Below are positions 24,346 through 36,335 of a stretch of 50,135 nucleotides of DNA, piece by piece. This stretch comes from Bacillota bacterium (GTDB lineage: Bacteria; Bacillota; Clostridia; Lachnospirales; Lachnospiraceae): positions 1 through 50,135 of the forward strand of contig JAMPHT010000017.1 of NCBI GenBank assembly GCA_023663285.1. The letters run 5' to 3'. Positions within the stretch are counted from its first letter, which is position 1. The number at the start of each line of letters is the position of its first letter. The position numbers and the translations under genes were made by a program. A model generated the notes under the pieces. It searched no databases. It saw nothing but the letters and a program-made list of their open reading frames with translations, and was not told where the DNA came from.

Positions 24346-25446
24346 TTGACAGAAAAGGCAAAAAATAAGATAGTAGTGTTATCCGTGGCGGTTTTCTTTC
24401 TGGGCTTTTTTGTCTGGTGCCTGTTCAGATCCCCGGACGCCGTTTCCGACAGCGAGAGAAGGCCCCTTGCAGATAGACCGTCTCTCAGTACAGCTTCCGT
24501 CCTGTCGGGGAAATTCATGCAGGATTTTGAAAGCTTTTGCCTGGACCAGTTTCCTATGCGGGACAGCTTCAGGACGCTGAAGGCCCTGACGGCCCGGTAT
24601 CTTTTCGGACAGAGGGATGTGGAAGGGATCTATACGGCGGGGGGCTATGTCTCCAGGCTGGAATATCCTATGGACAGGGAGTCGCTGGACAACGCGGCGG
24701 CAAGGTTTGGGCGCATCTATGAAAAATATCTGGAGGGGCGGGATGTGAAGATTTATCTGTCTGTCATACCGGACAAGAATTTCTTTCTGGCGGGACAGAA
24801 CGGGTATCCGGTCATGGATTACGAAGCCCTTGTGTCCTATTTGCGGGAACAGACGGAATACATGGAATACATTGATATTTTTGACTGCCTGGCGCTTGAG
24901 GACTACTATAAAACGGACACCCACTGGCGGCAGGAAAAGCTTACGGACGTAGCGGAAAAGCTGGCGGCGGGGATGGGGGCAAGCCTCTCCGGCCAGTACG
25001 GCTTTACGCTCCTGGAGAATCCTTTTTATGGGGTCTACTACGGACAGTCCGCCCTGCCCCTTCCGGCGGAACAGATCTATTATCTGGAAAGCGATGTGCT
25101 GGATGCCTGCCGGGTATATGATCATGAGACAGATAAGGAGATTCCGGTTTACGATATGGAAAAGGCGTGGGGAAAGGACCCGTATGAAATGTTTCTGTCC
25201 GGTCCAAAGTCCCTGCTGGTCATACGGAATCCCGCCGGGGCTGCGGACAGGAGGCTGATCGTGTTCCGGGATTCCTTCGGCAGCAGCCTTGTACCTCTGC
25301 TGGCGGAGGGCTATGGGGAGGTCACGCTGATAGATATCCGCTATCTTTCCGGTGAACTGCTGGGAAACTATGTGGAATTTGAGGGCAGCGACGTGTTGTT
25401 TTTGTACAGCACGCTGGTGTTGAACAACAGTGAGACGCTGAAGTAG
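24346..25446 (+). CDS. DHHW-family (AlgX/AlgJ-like) protein
   Basis: A 366-residue protein with one N-terminal membrane anchor (about 9-27) and an extracytoplasmic SGNH-like domain. The family motif appears as TDTHW at about residues 192-196, with FRDSFGSSLVPLL later giving the serine-containing block. Partners of MBOAT proteins of this kind pass acyl groups to polysaccharide. The TTG start at 24346 is supported by CGGAGG 9 bases upstream and lies only 32 bases after the repeat element, whose insertion left the ribosome binding site intact. Confidence 0.85.
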   Translation: MTEKAKNKIVVLSVAVFFLGFFVWCLFRSPDAVSDSERRPLADRPSLSTASVLSGKFMQDFESFCLDQFPMRDSFRTLKALTARYLFGQRDVEGIYTAGGYVSRLEYPMDRESLDNAAARFGRIYEKYLEGRDVKIYLSVIPDKNFFLAGQNGYPVMDYEALVSYLREQTEYMEYIDIFDCLALEDYYKTDTHWRQEKLTDVAEKLAAGMGASLSGQYGFTLLENPFYGVYYGQSALPLPAEQIYYLESDVLDACRVYDHETDKEIPVYDMEKAWGKDPYEMFLSGPKSLLVIRNPAGAADRRLIVFRDSFGSSLVPLLAEGYGEVTLIDIRYLSGELLGNYVEFEGSDVLFLYSTLVLNNSETLK

Positions 25447-25474
25447 GGAATAGCGGATACAAGGGTAAAAATGC

Positions 25475-25516
25475 AGAACAAAGAATGTAGAATATAGAAC
25501 AAAGAATACAGAATAT
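25475..25516 (+). repeat. Tandem 21-bp repeat in the intergenic gap
   Basis: AGAACAAAGAATGTAGAATAT (25475-25495) is followed at once by a copy differing at two bases (25496-25516). It lies between the DHHW and dipeptidase genes, in a 102-base gap with no other visible signal. Confidence 0.85.
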
Positions 25517-25548
25517 AAAATAAGCAGTGTGCGCAGGAGGACGGAGGT

Positions 25549-27105
25549 ATGGGAGTATTATCTGATTTGGAACCAAAGAATGTGTTTCGCTTTTTTGAGG
25601 AAATCGCAGGGATTCCCCACGGTTCGGGAAATGTGGGGCAGATAAGCGATTACCTGGCGGATTTTGCAAGAGAAAGGAATCTTTTTTTCATTCAGGATGA
25701 GCTGAAAAACGTGATCATTGTAAAGGAGGCTACTCCCGGATATGAGCAGGAGCCGGGGGTGATCCTCCAGGGGCATATGGATATGGTGGCGGTGAAAAAG
25801 CCGGACTGTTCCATCGACATGAAGAAAGAGGGCCTGCAGCTTGCGGTGGATGGGGATAAGATATACGCTAAGGGCACCAGCCTGGGCGGGGACGACGGTA
25901 TTGCCGTAGCCTATTCCCTGGCGCTGCTGGATTCTGACACCATCAGTCATCCAAAGCTGGAGGTGATCATCACCGTTGACGAGGAGGTCGGCATGGATGG
26001 CGCCAGAGGCATCGATCTTTCCATGCTTACCGGCAGCCGCATGATCAATCTGGATTCTGAAGAAGAGGGCATTTTTCTGACCAGCTGTGCCGGGGGAGCC
26101 AGGGTGAAATGCCGGGTGCCGTTGGAAAAAAGTATGAAAGTAACAAATTTGGAAACGCCAGGAGGCAGCAGAGAGGCTGTTTCCGGGGGAGGTGCATTTG
26201 CGGAGAATGCTGCCGGCAGCGGAGAGTACTCAGCCTATGAGGTGACTGTGGGCGGTCTGCTGGGCGGTCATTCCGGCGGGGAGATCCACAAGGAGCGGGG
26301 CAATTCCAACTGTCTGTTTGGCAGGCTGCTTGGCAGGCTGTGCGAAAAAATGCCGGTGGCGCTTGTCAAAGTACAGGGGGGCCTGGCGGACAATGCCATT
26401 CCCAGAGAGACCAGGGGAACGCTGGCGATCAGAGAGAAGGACAGCGAGGCGTTTGCCTCGGTGCTGGATACGGTGGAGAAGGAGATCCGGGCGGAATTAT
26501 CTGTAAAGGATCCGGGGGTCTTTATCAAAGCCGAAAAGAAGGGGCAATGTGATCTGAACCGCAGTGCCGTGGAGGGCACGAAGCGGGCGGCGGATTTCCT
26601 GTGCGGGCTGCCAAACGGCGTTCAGGCCATGAGCGCAGATATGCCGGGGCTGGTGGAGACCTCGTTGAATCTGGGGATACTGGAGTATGAAGAGGTTGTT
26701 TCAGGGGAGTTCTTGGCGGAGTTCTCCGTTCGCAGCAGCATTGAAAGCGCGAAGAATGCCCTGATCGGAAAGCTGCGGGCAGTGACGAAGCTGGCAGGCG
26801 GGACTGTTACCGTCACCGGAGATTATCCCGGCTGGAGATTTAGAAAGGATTCTCCGCTGCGGGAGAAGATGATCAGGGTGTATGATAAGATGTACGGCAA
26901 GGCTCCTGCGGTGGAGGCCATCCATGCAGGACTGGAGTGTGGTATCCTGGGAAGCAAGATCCCTGATCTGGACTGCGTTTCCATAGGTCCGGATATGCGG
27001 GACATCCATACCACGGAAGAGACATTGAGCATTTCTTCCACCGGGAGGGTCTGGGAGTATCTGGTCCGCCTGCTGGGGACAAAGGACGGAGAGAAACCGG
27101 AATGA
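25549..27105 (+). CDS. pepD: Aminoacyl-histidine dipeptidase (M20 family, PepD)
   Basis: This cytosolic zinc dipeptidase cleaves Xaa-His and other dipeptides. The 518-residue protein shows VILQGHMDMVA with a metal His/Asp pair, the SLGGDDGIAVAYSLALL block, the catalytic DEEVGMDGARG, and LLGGHSGGEIHKERGN. It is longer than the usual ~485 residues: a Gly/Ala/Ser-rich insertion at about residues 203-227 precedes the GGHSGG segment. ATG 25549 has GGACGGAGG just upstream. A short gap separates it from the beta-galactosidase gene. Confidence 0.92.
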   Translation: MGVLSDLEPKNVFRFFEEIAGIPHGSGNVGQISDYLADFARERNLFFIQDELKNVIIVKEATPGYEQEPGVILQGHMDMVAVKKPDCSIDMKKEGLQLAVDGDKIYAKGTSLGGDDGIAVAYSLALLDSDTISHPKLEVIITVDEEVGMDGARGIDLSMLTGSRMINLDSEEEGIFLTSCAGGARVKCRVPLEKSMKVTNLETPGGSREAVSGGGAFAENAAGSGEYSAYEVTVGGLLGGHSGGEIHKERGNSNCLFGRLLGRLCEKMPVALVKVQGGLADNAIPRETRGTLAIREKDSEAFASVLDTVEKEIRAELSVKDPGVFIKAEKKGQCDLNRSAVEGTKRAADFLCGLPNGVQAMSADMPGLVETSLNLGILEYEEVVSGEFLAEFSVRSSIESAKNALIGKLRAVTKLAGGTVTVTGDYPGWRFRKDSPLREKMIRVYDKMYGKAPAVEAIHAGLECGILGSKIPDLDCVSIGPDMRDIHTTEETLSISSTGRVWEYLVRLLGTKDGEKPE

Positions 27106-27189
27106 GAAAGGCGGCAATGCAAAAAAATACATTGAGAGAGTAAGAAACTCCATTTTGAAACCGGATGCAGAATGATATAGTAAGTATAA

Positions 27190-30405
<3,216 letters not shown>

Positions 30406-30413
30406 AAAAGTGC

Positions 30414-30442
30414 TTGCTTTTTTCCCCGAAACACGTTATAAT
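30414..30442 (+). promoter_or_regulatory. tRNA promoter embedded in an 11-bp inverted repeat
   Basis: TTGCTT at 30414-30419 and TATAAT at 30437-30442 are 17 bases apart, and the tRNA starts 14 bases later. CCCCGAAACAC (30424-30434) and GTGTTTCGGGG (30450-30460) form a perfect inverted repeat around the -10 box. The right arm includes the first five bases of the tRNA. Confidence 0.85.
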
Positions 30443-30455
30443 GCTTACTGTGTTT

Positions 30456-30530
30456 CGGGGTGTGGCTCAGCTTGGTTAGAGCGCCGTCTTAGGGAGGCGG
30501 AGGTCGCGAGTTCGAATCCCGCCACTCCGA
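30456..30530 (+). tRNA. tRNA-Pro, anticodon AGG
   Basis: The 75-base gene folds as a normal cloverleaf. The acceptor stem CGGGGTG pairs with CACTCCG (one G-T), the D-loop is GCTCAGCTTGGTTAGAGC, the anticodon arm is CCGTC/GGCGG with loop TTAGGGA, and the T-loop is GTTCGAATC. The anticodon at 30491-30493 is AGG, reading CCU. CCA is not encoded. The body resembles other Firmicutes proline tRNAs. An A at position 34 is unusual in bacteria. Confidence 0.92.
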
Positions 30531-30540
30531 TAGAATGTTA

Positions 30541-30593
30541 ACAGCCGCAAAATCAATGATTTTCCAGTAAAATCAAAGGTTTGCGGCTGTTTC
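30541..30593 (+). terminator. Terminator-like hairpin after tRNA-Pro
   Basis: ACAGCCGCAAA at 30541-30551 pairs perfectly with TTTGCGGCTGT at 30580-30590 over a long AT-rich loop that can itself pair. The T-run after it is short (TTTC), so termination strength is uncertain. Confidence 0.6.
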
Positions 30594-30696
30594 ATATCAG
30601 TTTCTTTTTTTCATCTTTTGTTCGATAGACTTTGCGGTCGGGCTGTGGTATTCTGTCAGTAATCGGTGATCAAAAATCAATGCGGGGGGTGATACT

Positions 30697-31008
30697 ATGA
30701 CAGAAAACGAAAAGCTTGATCTGATTCTCTCAGAGATGCAAGGTATGAAATCAGAGATGCAGGGTATGAAATCAGAGATGCAGGAGTTGAATCGGCGCAC
30801 AACCAATATTGAGTTACATATTGAAAATGTTACTGACAAGAATATCCAGCTTATAGTCGAAAACTTCATTGAACTTACAAAAAAGATTAACCAGGCTATT
30901 CCGGTAGCTGATAAAAACCTTGCTTACGAGGTAAAGGTCAATTATCTTGTATGTGAGGTTGACAAGCTGAAGGCGGAAATTGCAGAGCTGAAAAGCAAAA
31001 TAGCGTAA
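30697..31008 (+). CDS. Small coiled-coil protein with 21-bp internal repeats
   Basis: The 103-residue protein is almost wholly helical. Near the N-terminus the unit EMQGMKS occurs twice and EMQELNR once, from 21-bp tandem repeats at 30733-30774. The C-terminal helix KLKAEIAELKSKIA is a second coiled coil. GGGGGTGATACT precedes ATG 30697. Similar short proteins are common in Lachnospiraceae, sometimes regulators or structural factors, but no function can be given. It stands alone between the tRNA and the ABC operon. Confidence 0.7.
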   Translation: MTENEKLDLILSEMQGMKSEMQGMKSEMQELNRRTTNIELHIENVTDKNIQLIVENFIELTKKINQAIPVADKNLAYEVKVNYLVCEVDKLKAEIAELKSKIA

Positions 31009-31023
31009 TAACAGCTGCTGAGA

Positions 31024-31755
31024 TCACTGCTTCTTCATCTGCCGTACAAAGAGCAGGACAGCGGCGGCTGTGGCGGCGGCTCCGTAGCCCAGGACCCAGT
31101 ACAGGTGGGGAAAGATATCGGTGAAGCGTCCGTTCAGCACCGCCCTTTCCAGCTCCACTGCGTGGATGAAGGGCAGCAGGTTTGCGATTTTCCGGAAAGC
31201 GCCGCCCACAAGGTCAAGGTCGAACCATACGCCGGAGAGCCATGCGGTCAGGTTGGTCAGCAGCGCGCCGCAGATGCCGCCCACCTGCTTTGAACTAAAG
31301 ACGCTTCCGCAGAGCAGCCCCAGGGAAATAAAGAACAGGGAAACGGGAATGATAAACAGCACCGCATACAAAATGGTCACTGTTACAGGCAGTCCTAAGC
31401 ATACGGCGGCAATGTAGCAGATGACGCCCTGGGCCATGGCAATAGGCAGGATGGGCAGAGCATATCCGAAAATGAAATCCACCGCCGTAAGGGGAGTAGT
31501 GTATAGCCTTTGTAAAAGAGCGCTCTCCCGGTCTTTTGCAATCAGGGTGGCGGAAAACAGGGTCATGAAGGAAAGGCCGAACACGGTGATGCCCGGAGCA
31601 AGGGTTTCGATTTCAAACAGGCTCACGGGAATGTTGGCCTGTATGGCGGAGAGCAGCAGGATAAGACATAAGGGAAAGCCCAGGCCGAATCCCAGGTTCA
31701 GCGGGTCGCGGAGTATTTCCTTTGCGGTTCTTCCCGAAAATGTAAGCAGTCTCAT
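31024..31755 (-). CDS. ABC-2 type transporter permease
   Basis: A 243-residue membrane protein with about six hydrophobic helices and the ABC-2 export permease style: an LLQRLYTTPLTAVDFIFGY loop in the middle and PFIHAVELERAVLNG near the end. It forms the channel of a drug or lipid exporter together with the ATPase encoded immediately upstream; the two frames overlap by 4 bases (ATGA). It is the last gene of the TetR-ATPase-permease operon on the minus strand. Confidence 0.88.
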   Translation of the reverse strand: MRLLTFSGRTAKEILRDPLNLGFGLGFPLCLILLLSAIQANIPVSLFEIETLAPGITVFGLSFMTLFSATLIAKDRESALLQRLYTTPLTAVDFIFGYALPILPIAMAQGVICYIAAVCLGLPVTVTILYAVLFIIPVSLFFISLGLLCGSVFSSKQVGGICGALLTNLTAWLSGVWFDLDLVGGAFRKIANLLPFIHAVELERAVLNGRFTDIFPHLYWVLGYGAAATAAAVLLFVRQMKKQ

Positions 31756-32480
31756 TTTGTCTCCCCCTTTACGATCGCGATGAAAGCTTCTTCAAACTTA
31801 TCCGTTCCTGCCATTGTTTTTAATTCCTCAGCCGTTCCCACTGTGAGAAGCCGGCCGCTTTTCATGATGCCGATGCGGTCGGAGAGGGCCTCCGCCTCTT
31901 CCATGTAGTGGGTCGTCAGAATAATAGTGATCTTGCCCTTCAGGGCGCGAATGGTATCCCACAGCTCGCTGCGGGCAAGCACATCCAGTCCCAGGGTAGG
32001 CTCGTCCAGAAACAGGATGCCGGGCTCGCTGATAAGAGCCATGGCAAGGCTTAATCTGCGCTGCCAGCCGCCGGACAGCTTTCCGGCTTTTTTACCAAGT
32101 ATTTCCGTAAGCTCAAACTGTTCTGCAAGTTCTGCTGTCTTTTGCTTCCGCTTTTCTTTTGCAAAGCCGTGAACGCCGCACATCAGCTCCAGATTTTCTC
32201 TGACCGTCAGATTTGGCGCTACGGCCGTTTCCTGGGGAGACACGCCGATCATGCTTTTTACCTTTGCCGTATCTGACACAATGCTCGCGCCGTTTAAAAA
32301 GGCGTTCCCGCCGCTTGGCTTCGTCAGGCAGGAAAGCATTTTGATAGTGGTGGTCTTTCCCGCGCCGTTCACACCCAGAAGGGAAAACAGTTCTCCCTGC
32401 ATTACCGTCAGGTTTAAGCCGTCAACGGCGGTCAGGTCTTTGTATTTTTTCGTCAGCGCCTGTGTTCTAATTGCTTCCAT
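31752..32480 (-). CDS. ABC transporter ATP-binding protein
   Basis: The 242-residue ATPase has Walker A LGVNGAGKTTT, a Q-loop near GVSPQETAV, the signature LSGGWQRRL, Walker B ILFLDEPTLGLD and the switch His in TTHYMEEAE. It drives the permease encoded downstream. The DrrA/CcmA-type sequence suggests efflux of a toxic compound. Its start overlaps the end of the TetR regulator by 14 bases, so all three genes are translated from one mRNA. Confidence 0.93.
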   Translation of the reverse strand: MEAIRTQALTKKYKDLTAVDGLNLTVMQGELFSLLGVNGAGKTTTIKMLSCLTKPSGGNAFLNGASIVSDTAKVKSMIGVSPQETAVAPNLTVRENLELMCGVHGFAKEKRKQKTAELAEQFELTEILGKKAGKLSGGWQRRLSLAMALISEPGILFLDEPTLGLDVLARSELWDTIRALKGKITIILTTHYMEEAEALSDRIGIMKSGRLLTVGTAEELKTMAGTDKFEEAFIAIVKGETK

Positions 32481-33072
32481 TGGTATCGGTCCTCCCTAAT
32501 GTTGAATCATCGGACAGTTTTGCATAACGGTGTTTCAGTCCCATATAGGCGTCAGTCAACACCCTGCTGATAAATTCCTCCTGCCAGTCGAGATAGGAGG
32601 TTGCAAGCATTGTGGCGATTCCGTGGACATACAGCCACATTTCAATGTGGAACAGATAGGCTTCATCCTCGGAGATCCCAAGATTTTGCTGTATCAGCTC
32701 AAGCAGCGGTCGGATCTCCTCTCTGTTTTCCTCCGGCTTTTCCTGACTTCTGTCCCGCATGAAAAGCAGCCTGAAAAGCTCCCGCTCCTCTTTTGCAAAG
32801 CGGATATAGGCCATACCGCTGGCCTTATAAGGCGGATACTTTCCCTCCGCCATATCCTTCTGCAGATAGCTCTGGTACAGACCCTGGGCAGAAAGATAAA
32901 CTGTCCGCTGTACCTCCTCCATATTTTCAAATGCGCCGAAGATCGGTTTCACAGAGCAGCCAAGCTCCGCCGCCAATGCTCTGGCTGTCAGGCCGGACAG
33001 ACCGCTCCTTCGCGTGAGATCCAGGGCAGCGTTTGTGATCTCTTCTTTTGTAAACTTGAATTTCGGCGGCAT
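32467..33072 (-). CDS. TetR-family transcriptional regulator
   Basis: The 201-residue repressor has a TetR helix-turn-helix (ITNAALDLTRRSGLSGLTARALAAELG, then VKPIFGAFENMEEV) and a helical ligand-binding domain of the WHG type (FRLLFMRDRSQ, IEMWLYVHGIATML). It is the first gene of the exporter operon and most likely represses it, releasing on binding the exported compound. A palindrome lies just downstream of its promoter (separate entry). Confidence 0.9.
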   Translation of the reverse strand: MPPKFKFTKEEITNAALDLTRRSGLSGLTARALAAELGCSVKPIFGAFENMEEVQRTVYLSAQGLYQSYLQKDMAEGKYPPYKASGMAYIRFAKEERELFRLLFMRDRSQEKPEENREEIRPLLELIQQNLGISEDEAYLFHIEMWLYVHGIATMLATSYLDWQEEFISRVLTDAYMGLKHRYAKLSDDSTLGRTDTNGSN

Positions 33073-33096
33073 ATAATTTCACCTCAAAAAGAAACT

Positions 33097-33156
33097 TTTG
33101 TTGCGCAACGAATGTTGCTTATTAATATATTATACGCGTCTCACGGTAAAAGTCAA
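33097..33156 (-). promoter_or_regulatory. Promoter and putative operator of the TetR-ABC operon
   Basis: On the minus strand, TTGACT (33151-33156) and TATAAT (33129-33134) are 16 bases apart. The palindrome TTTGTTGCGCAACGAA at 33097-33112, with core GTTGCGCAAC, follows the start of transcription and fits a TetR-family operator for autoregulation. Confidence 0.75.
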
Positions 33157-33205
33157 GAGCAAAAATTAGACTTTCACCGTTTACACTTCAGACAGGGTTC
33201 GGCGG

Positions 33206-33234
33206 TTGAAATTTATCGTGAAAAATGATATGAT
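33206..33234 (+). promoter_or_regulatory. Promoter of rlmD
   Basis: TTGAAA at 33206-33211 and TATGAT at 33229-33234 have a 17-base spacer. The -35 box coincides with an in-frame TTG, which argues against that TTG being the start codon. Confidence 0.75.
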
Positions 33235-33316
33235 TGGCACAGTGTTCCAAAGGCGCCGTGTTTTGAGAAGTCTTAAATATGTATATGCCGGGCCCGGCAG
33301 GGCAGGAGAGTTACCG

Positions 33317-34615
33317 ATGAAGCAGAAGCAGGCGGGTCTTGCTGTCAGGCAGGAAACGAAGCAAAATAAAAAAGAAGATATAGAGCAAAATAGAAAGAAA
33401 AATACGCGCTGTCCCGTGGCGTCCAGATGCGGAGGCTGCCGGTGGATCGACAGGGACTATCAGGAGCAGTTGAAGGCGAAGGAGACCCGGTTTCGGAAGC
33501 TGATGGAGCCTTACTGCAGGCCGGAGGCAATAATAGGCATGGAGCAGCCGGAGCATTACCGCTGCAAGGTACACGCTGTATTCGGAGAGGACAGAAAGCA
33601 CAATATCATTTCCGGTATCTATGAGGAAAAAAGCCACAGGATCGTGCCGATGGACAGCTGCCTGATCGAAGATAAACAAGCGGACGCGATCATCGTATCC
33701 ATTCGGGGCCTGCTGAGATCCTTTAAGCTGCAGCCCTACAATGAGGACGCCGGATATGGCCTGCTGCGCCATGTGATGATCCGCACAGGCAGGGCGACGG
33801 GCCAGATCATGGTGGTGCTGGTGCTTTCCTCTCCTGTGATGCCCTCCAAGAATAATTTTGTGAAGGCGCTGCTGAAGCTGCATCCGGAGATCACCACCAT
33901 AGTTATAAATGTCAACGACCGGGATACCAGTATGGTGCTGGGGGACAGGGAGCAGGTGATCTACGGGAAGGGCTATATTGAGGACATACTCTGCGGCAGG
34001 AGGTTTCGCATCTCACCCGGCTCTTTTTATCAGGTAAACCCGGTGCAGGCGGAAAAGCTGTACAGGAAGGCCATTGATTATGCCGGACTCACCGGGAAAG
34101 AGACAGTCATAGACGCCTACTGCGGTACCGGCACCATCGGGATCGCGGCGGCGGAGAAGGCGGGCCGGGTCATAGGGATAGAATTGAACCCGGACGCTGT
34201 GCGGGACGCCCGGAGCAACGCAAAGCGCAATCAGGTCAGGAATATAGAATTTTACCGGAATGATGCCGGGAAATTTCTGGCGGATATGGCGGCGCAATCT
34301 GCTGATTTGCGCCTGCAGCCGGACGTGATCCTTATGGATCCGCCCCGGAGCGGCAGCAGCCAGGAGTTTCTGGACGCGGCGGCAAAGGCTGCGCCCGACA
34401 GAGTGGTATATGTATCCTGCGATCCGGACACTCTGGTAAGGGATATTAAGTATTTGAAAAAGAAAGGTTACGCAGTGCAAAAGTGCGCTGCAGTGGATAT
34501 GTTCCCATTTACCGAGGAGATAGAGGCGGTGGCTCTTTTGACCCGTGAGGCAGAGACCGCAGGGAGAAGCGGAGGATATAAAAATGGACAAAAAAAGAAG
34601 TATTCTGGGAAATAA
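33317..34615 (+). CDS. rlmD: 23S rRNA (uracil-5-)-methyltransferase, RlmD/RumA type
   Basis: The enzyme methylates a uridine in 23S rRNA (or tRNA in related proteins) using SAM. The 432-residue protein has the iron-sulfur cysteine pattern CPVASRCGGC, the motifs FRISPGSFYQVNP and DAYCGTGTIGI, and the catalytic YVSCDPDTLVRDI. It lacks a clear TRAM domain at the N-terminus; a Lys/Gln-rich segment replaces it, as in many Firmicutes homologues. ATG 33317 is chosen because AGGAG lies 8 bases upstream. The 3' end overlaps the next gene by 32 bases. RlmD, RlmCD and TrmA-type specificities cannot be separated by eye. Confidence 0.88.
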   Translation: MKQKQAGLAVRQETKQNKKEDIEQNRKKNTRCPVASRCGGCRWIDRDYQEQLKAKETRFRKLMEPYCRPEAIIGMEQPEHYRCKVHAVFGEDRKHNIISGIYEEKSHRIVPMDSCLIEDKQADAIIVSIRGLLRSFKLQPYNEDAGYGLLRHVMIRTGRATGQIMVVLVLSSPVMPSKNNFVKALLKLHPEITTIVINVNDRDTSMVLGDREQVIYGKGYIEDILCGRRFRISPGSFYQVNPVQAEKLYRKAIDYAGLTGKETVIDAYCGTGTIGIAAAEKAGRVIGIELNPDAVRDARSNAKRNQVRNIEFYRNDAGKFLADMAAQSADLRLQPDVILMDPPRSGSSQEFLDAAAKAAPDRVVYVSCDPDTLVRDIKYLKKKGYAVQKCAAVDMFPFTEEIEAVALLTREAETAGRSGGYKNGQKKKYSGK

Positions 34616-36188
34616 AATATACCTGTATCTGACGGAGTTTTTCGCGGGAATGTCCGTCATGGCGGTGGAGCTGGGTGCCAGCAGGCTTCTTGCGCCTTAC
34701 TTCAGTTCCTCCCAGATCGTGTGGACCATCATTATCGGGACCATCATGATAGCCATGGCCCTTGGAAATGTCTGGGGTGGCAGAAGCGCCGACAAAAATC
34801 CTGATCCGGACAAGCTGTACGGCAGGATCCTGATCGCGGCAGTGTGGATCGCAGCCATACCGGTGTTTGGGAAATATATCATTGTGGCGGTCTCAGGGCT
34901 GCTGATCATTGCGGTCAGTAACCAGTTTCTGATCATAGCCGCCTTTATCAGCTGTATGGTCCTGTTTGTATTTCCGCTTTTTCTGCTGGGGACGGTGACG
35001 CCGTCTCTGGCAAAGTATGCGGTGGGGAATCTGGAGGAGAGCGGCAAGACCATCGGCACCCTGGGGGCGTTCAACACCATAGGAAGCATCATCGGGACCT
35101 TTGTTCCCACCTTTATTTCCATACCGGCGGTAGGAACAAACGTCACTTTCCTGATTTTTGCGGCTATTCTTCTGGCGCTTGCGCTGATATACTTTATCTC
35201 TGAGAAACGTAAGCCTGTGAAAACCGTCGTCTCCGTGCTGCTGGTCCTTCTGTGCAGCCTGTTCGGGCATTCCCCAAGCTTTGCTTTCTGGGAGGACGAT
35301 CTTACCTACGAGGGGGAATCCATTTATAATTATCTGCAGGTAAGCGACACTCCCCGAAGCACCATTTTGTCCACCAATGTGCTGTTCGGCGTCCAGTCGG
35401 TCACCATGAAGGGAGATTCCCTGACAGGGCTGTATTATGACTATGCTCTGGCGGCGCCCTATATGACAGAGAAAGCGGAAGGGCTGGACATTCTGATACT
35501 GGGGATGGGCACCGGGACCTATGCCAGCCAGTGCAGCCGTTATCTGAAGGAGGCAAAGGTGGAGGGCGTGGAGATCGACAGCAAGATCACGGAGCTTGCC
35601 CACAGGTACTTCGGACTTTCGGAGGCCGTGAAGGTGACCACCTATGACGGCAGAGCCTATCTGCAGGCGGTGGATGAAAAATATGATGTGATCATGGTGG
35701 ACGCCTATCAGGACATTACCATTCCCTTTCAGATGTCATCGGTGGAATTTTTTGCGCTGGTGAGGGAGCACCTGAAGGAGAATGGGGTCATGGTGGTGAA
35801 CATGAATATGCACTCTTCTGAAAATCTGGAGGGGGATATCAATGTCTATCTTGCGGATACCATATCCGGAGTGTTTCCGGAGGTGTATGTGGTGGATGTG
35901 CCCTATTGCACAAACAGAGAGCTGTTTGCCTCCCTGGATCCGGCAATGCTTGAAAACTTCCGGACAAACACGGCGGCGGAGGAGAACGGGGAACTGCAGG
36001 AGCTGCTGGAGGAGATCCTGCCGGGACTTACAGCCTATGAGGCCGGTGACAGGATCCTCACAGATGACAGGGCTCCGGTGGAGCTTTTGGGGATGCAGAT
36101 GATAGACAGCATAATTCAGGATGAGATCGGATATTATAAGAACATCTTCCGGGAGCAGGGAATCGCCGGACTATTGAATGCCATGTAG
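34584..36188 (+). CDS. Membrane protein with spermidine-synthase-like domain
   Basis: The 534-residue protein has about seven membrane helices in its first 230 residues (start VELGASRLLAPYFSSS) and then a Rossmann-type polyamine aminopropyltransferase-like domain: ILILGMGTGTYASQ, VEGVEIDSKI, DGRAYLQ and IMVDAYQD. This is the arrangement of proteins named fused MFS/spermidine synthase. Whether it makes polyamines is unknown. GGAGG lies 9 bases before ATG 34584; the GTG at 34545 is rejected. It overlaps rlmD and is probably co-transcribed with it. Confidence 0.85.
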   Translation: MDKKRSILGNKIYLYLTEFFAGMSVMAVELGASRLLAPYFSSSQIVWTIIIGTIMIAMALGNVWGGRSADKNPDPDKLYGRILIAAVWIAAIPVFGKYIIVAVSGLLIIAVSNQFLIIAAFISCMVLFVFPLFLLGTVTPSLAKYAVGNLEESGKTIGTLGAFNTIGSIIGTFVPTFISIPAVGTNVTFLIFAAILLALALIYFISEKRKPVKTVVSVLLVLLCSLFGHSPSFAFWEDDLTYEGESIYNYLQVSDTPRSTILSTNVLFGVQSVTMKGDSLTGLYYDYALAAPYMTEKAEGLDILILGMGTGTYASQCSRYLKEAKVEGVEIDSKITELAHRYFGLSEAVKVTTYDGRAYLQAVDEKYDVIMVDAYQDITIPFQMSSVEFFALVREHLKENGVMVVNMNMHSSENLEGDINVYLADTISGVFPEVYVVDVPYCTNRELFASLDPAMLENFRTNTAAEENGELQELLEEILPGLTAYEAGDRILTDDRAPVELLGMQMIDSIIQDEIGYYKNIFREQGIAGLLNAM

Positions 36189-36221
36189 GCTGGTTTTCAC
36201 GGGCGGGTGTGCTTGGTGCCC

Positions 36222-36322
36222 ATGCATCGCAGATGCATTTTGCTTTGCATCGGGGTCGTTGACTTTGATCAGAAGATACCGGGCTGCGATAGGAACCCAA
36301 TCTATTTGAGCCGCTAAAGCGG
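36222..36322 (+). other. Hairpins in the leader of the CapA-like gene
   Basis: ATGCATC/GATGCAT (36222-36238, 7 bp) with a second TGCATC at 36247-36252 allows alternative pairing, and CCGCTAAAGCGG (36311-36322) lies directly before the ribosome binding site. The 147-base gap 36189-36335 holds no gene. Confidence 0.45.
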
Positions 36323-36335
36323 TATGGGAGATACT

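Noticed and set aside
30733-30774. 21-bp repeats as a regulatory or CRISPR feature
   Set aside because: They lie inside an open frame and encode a regular coiled-coil heptad, so a protein repeat explains them.
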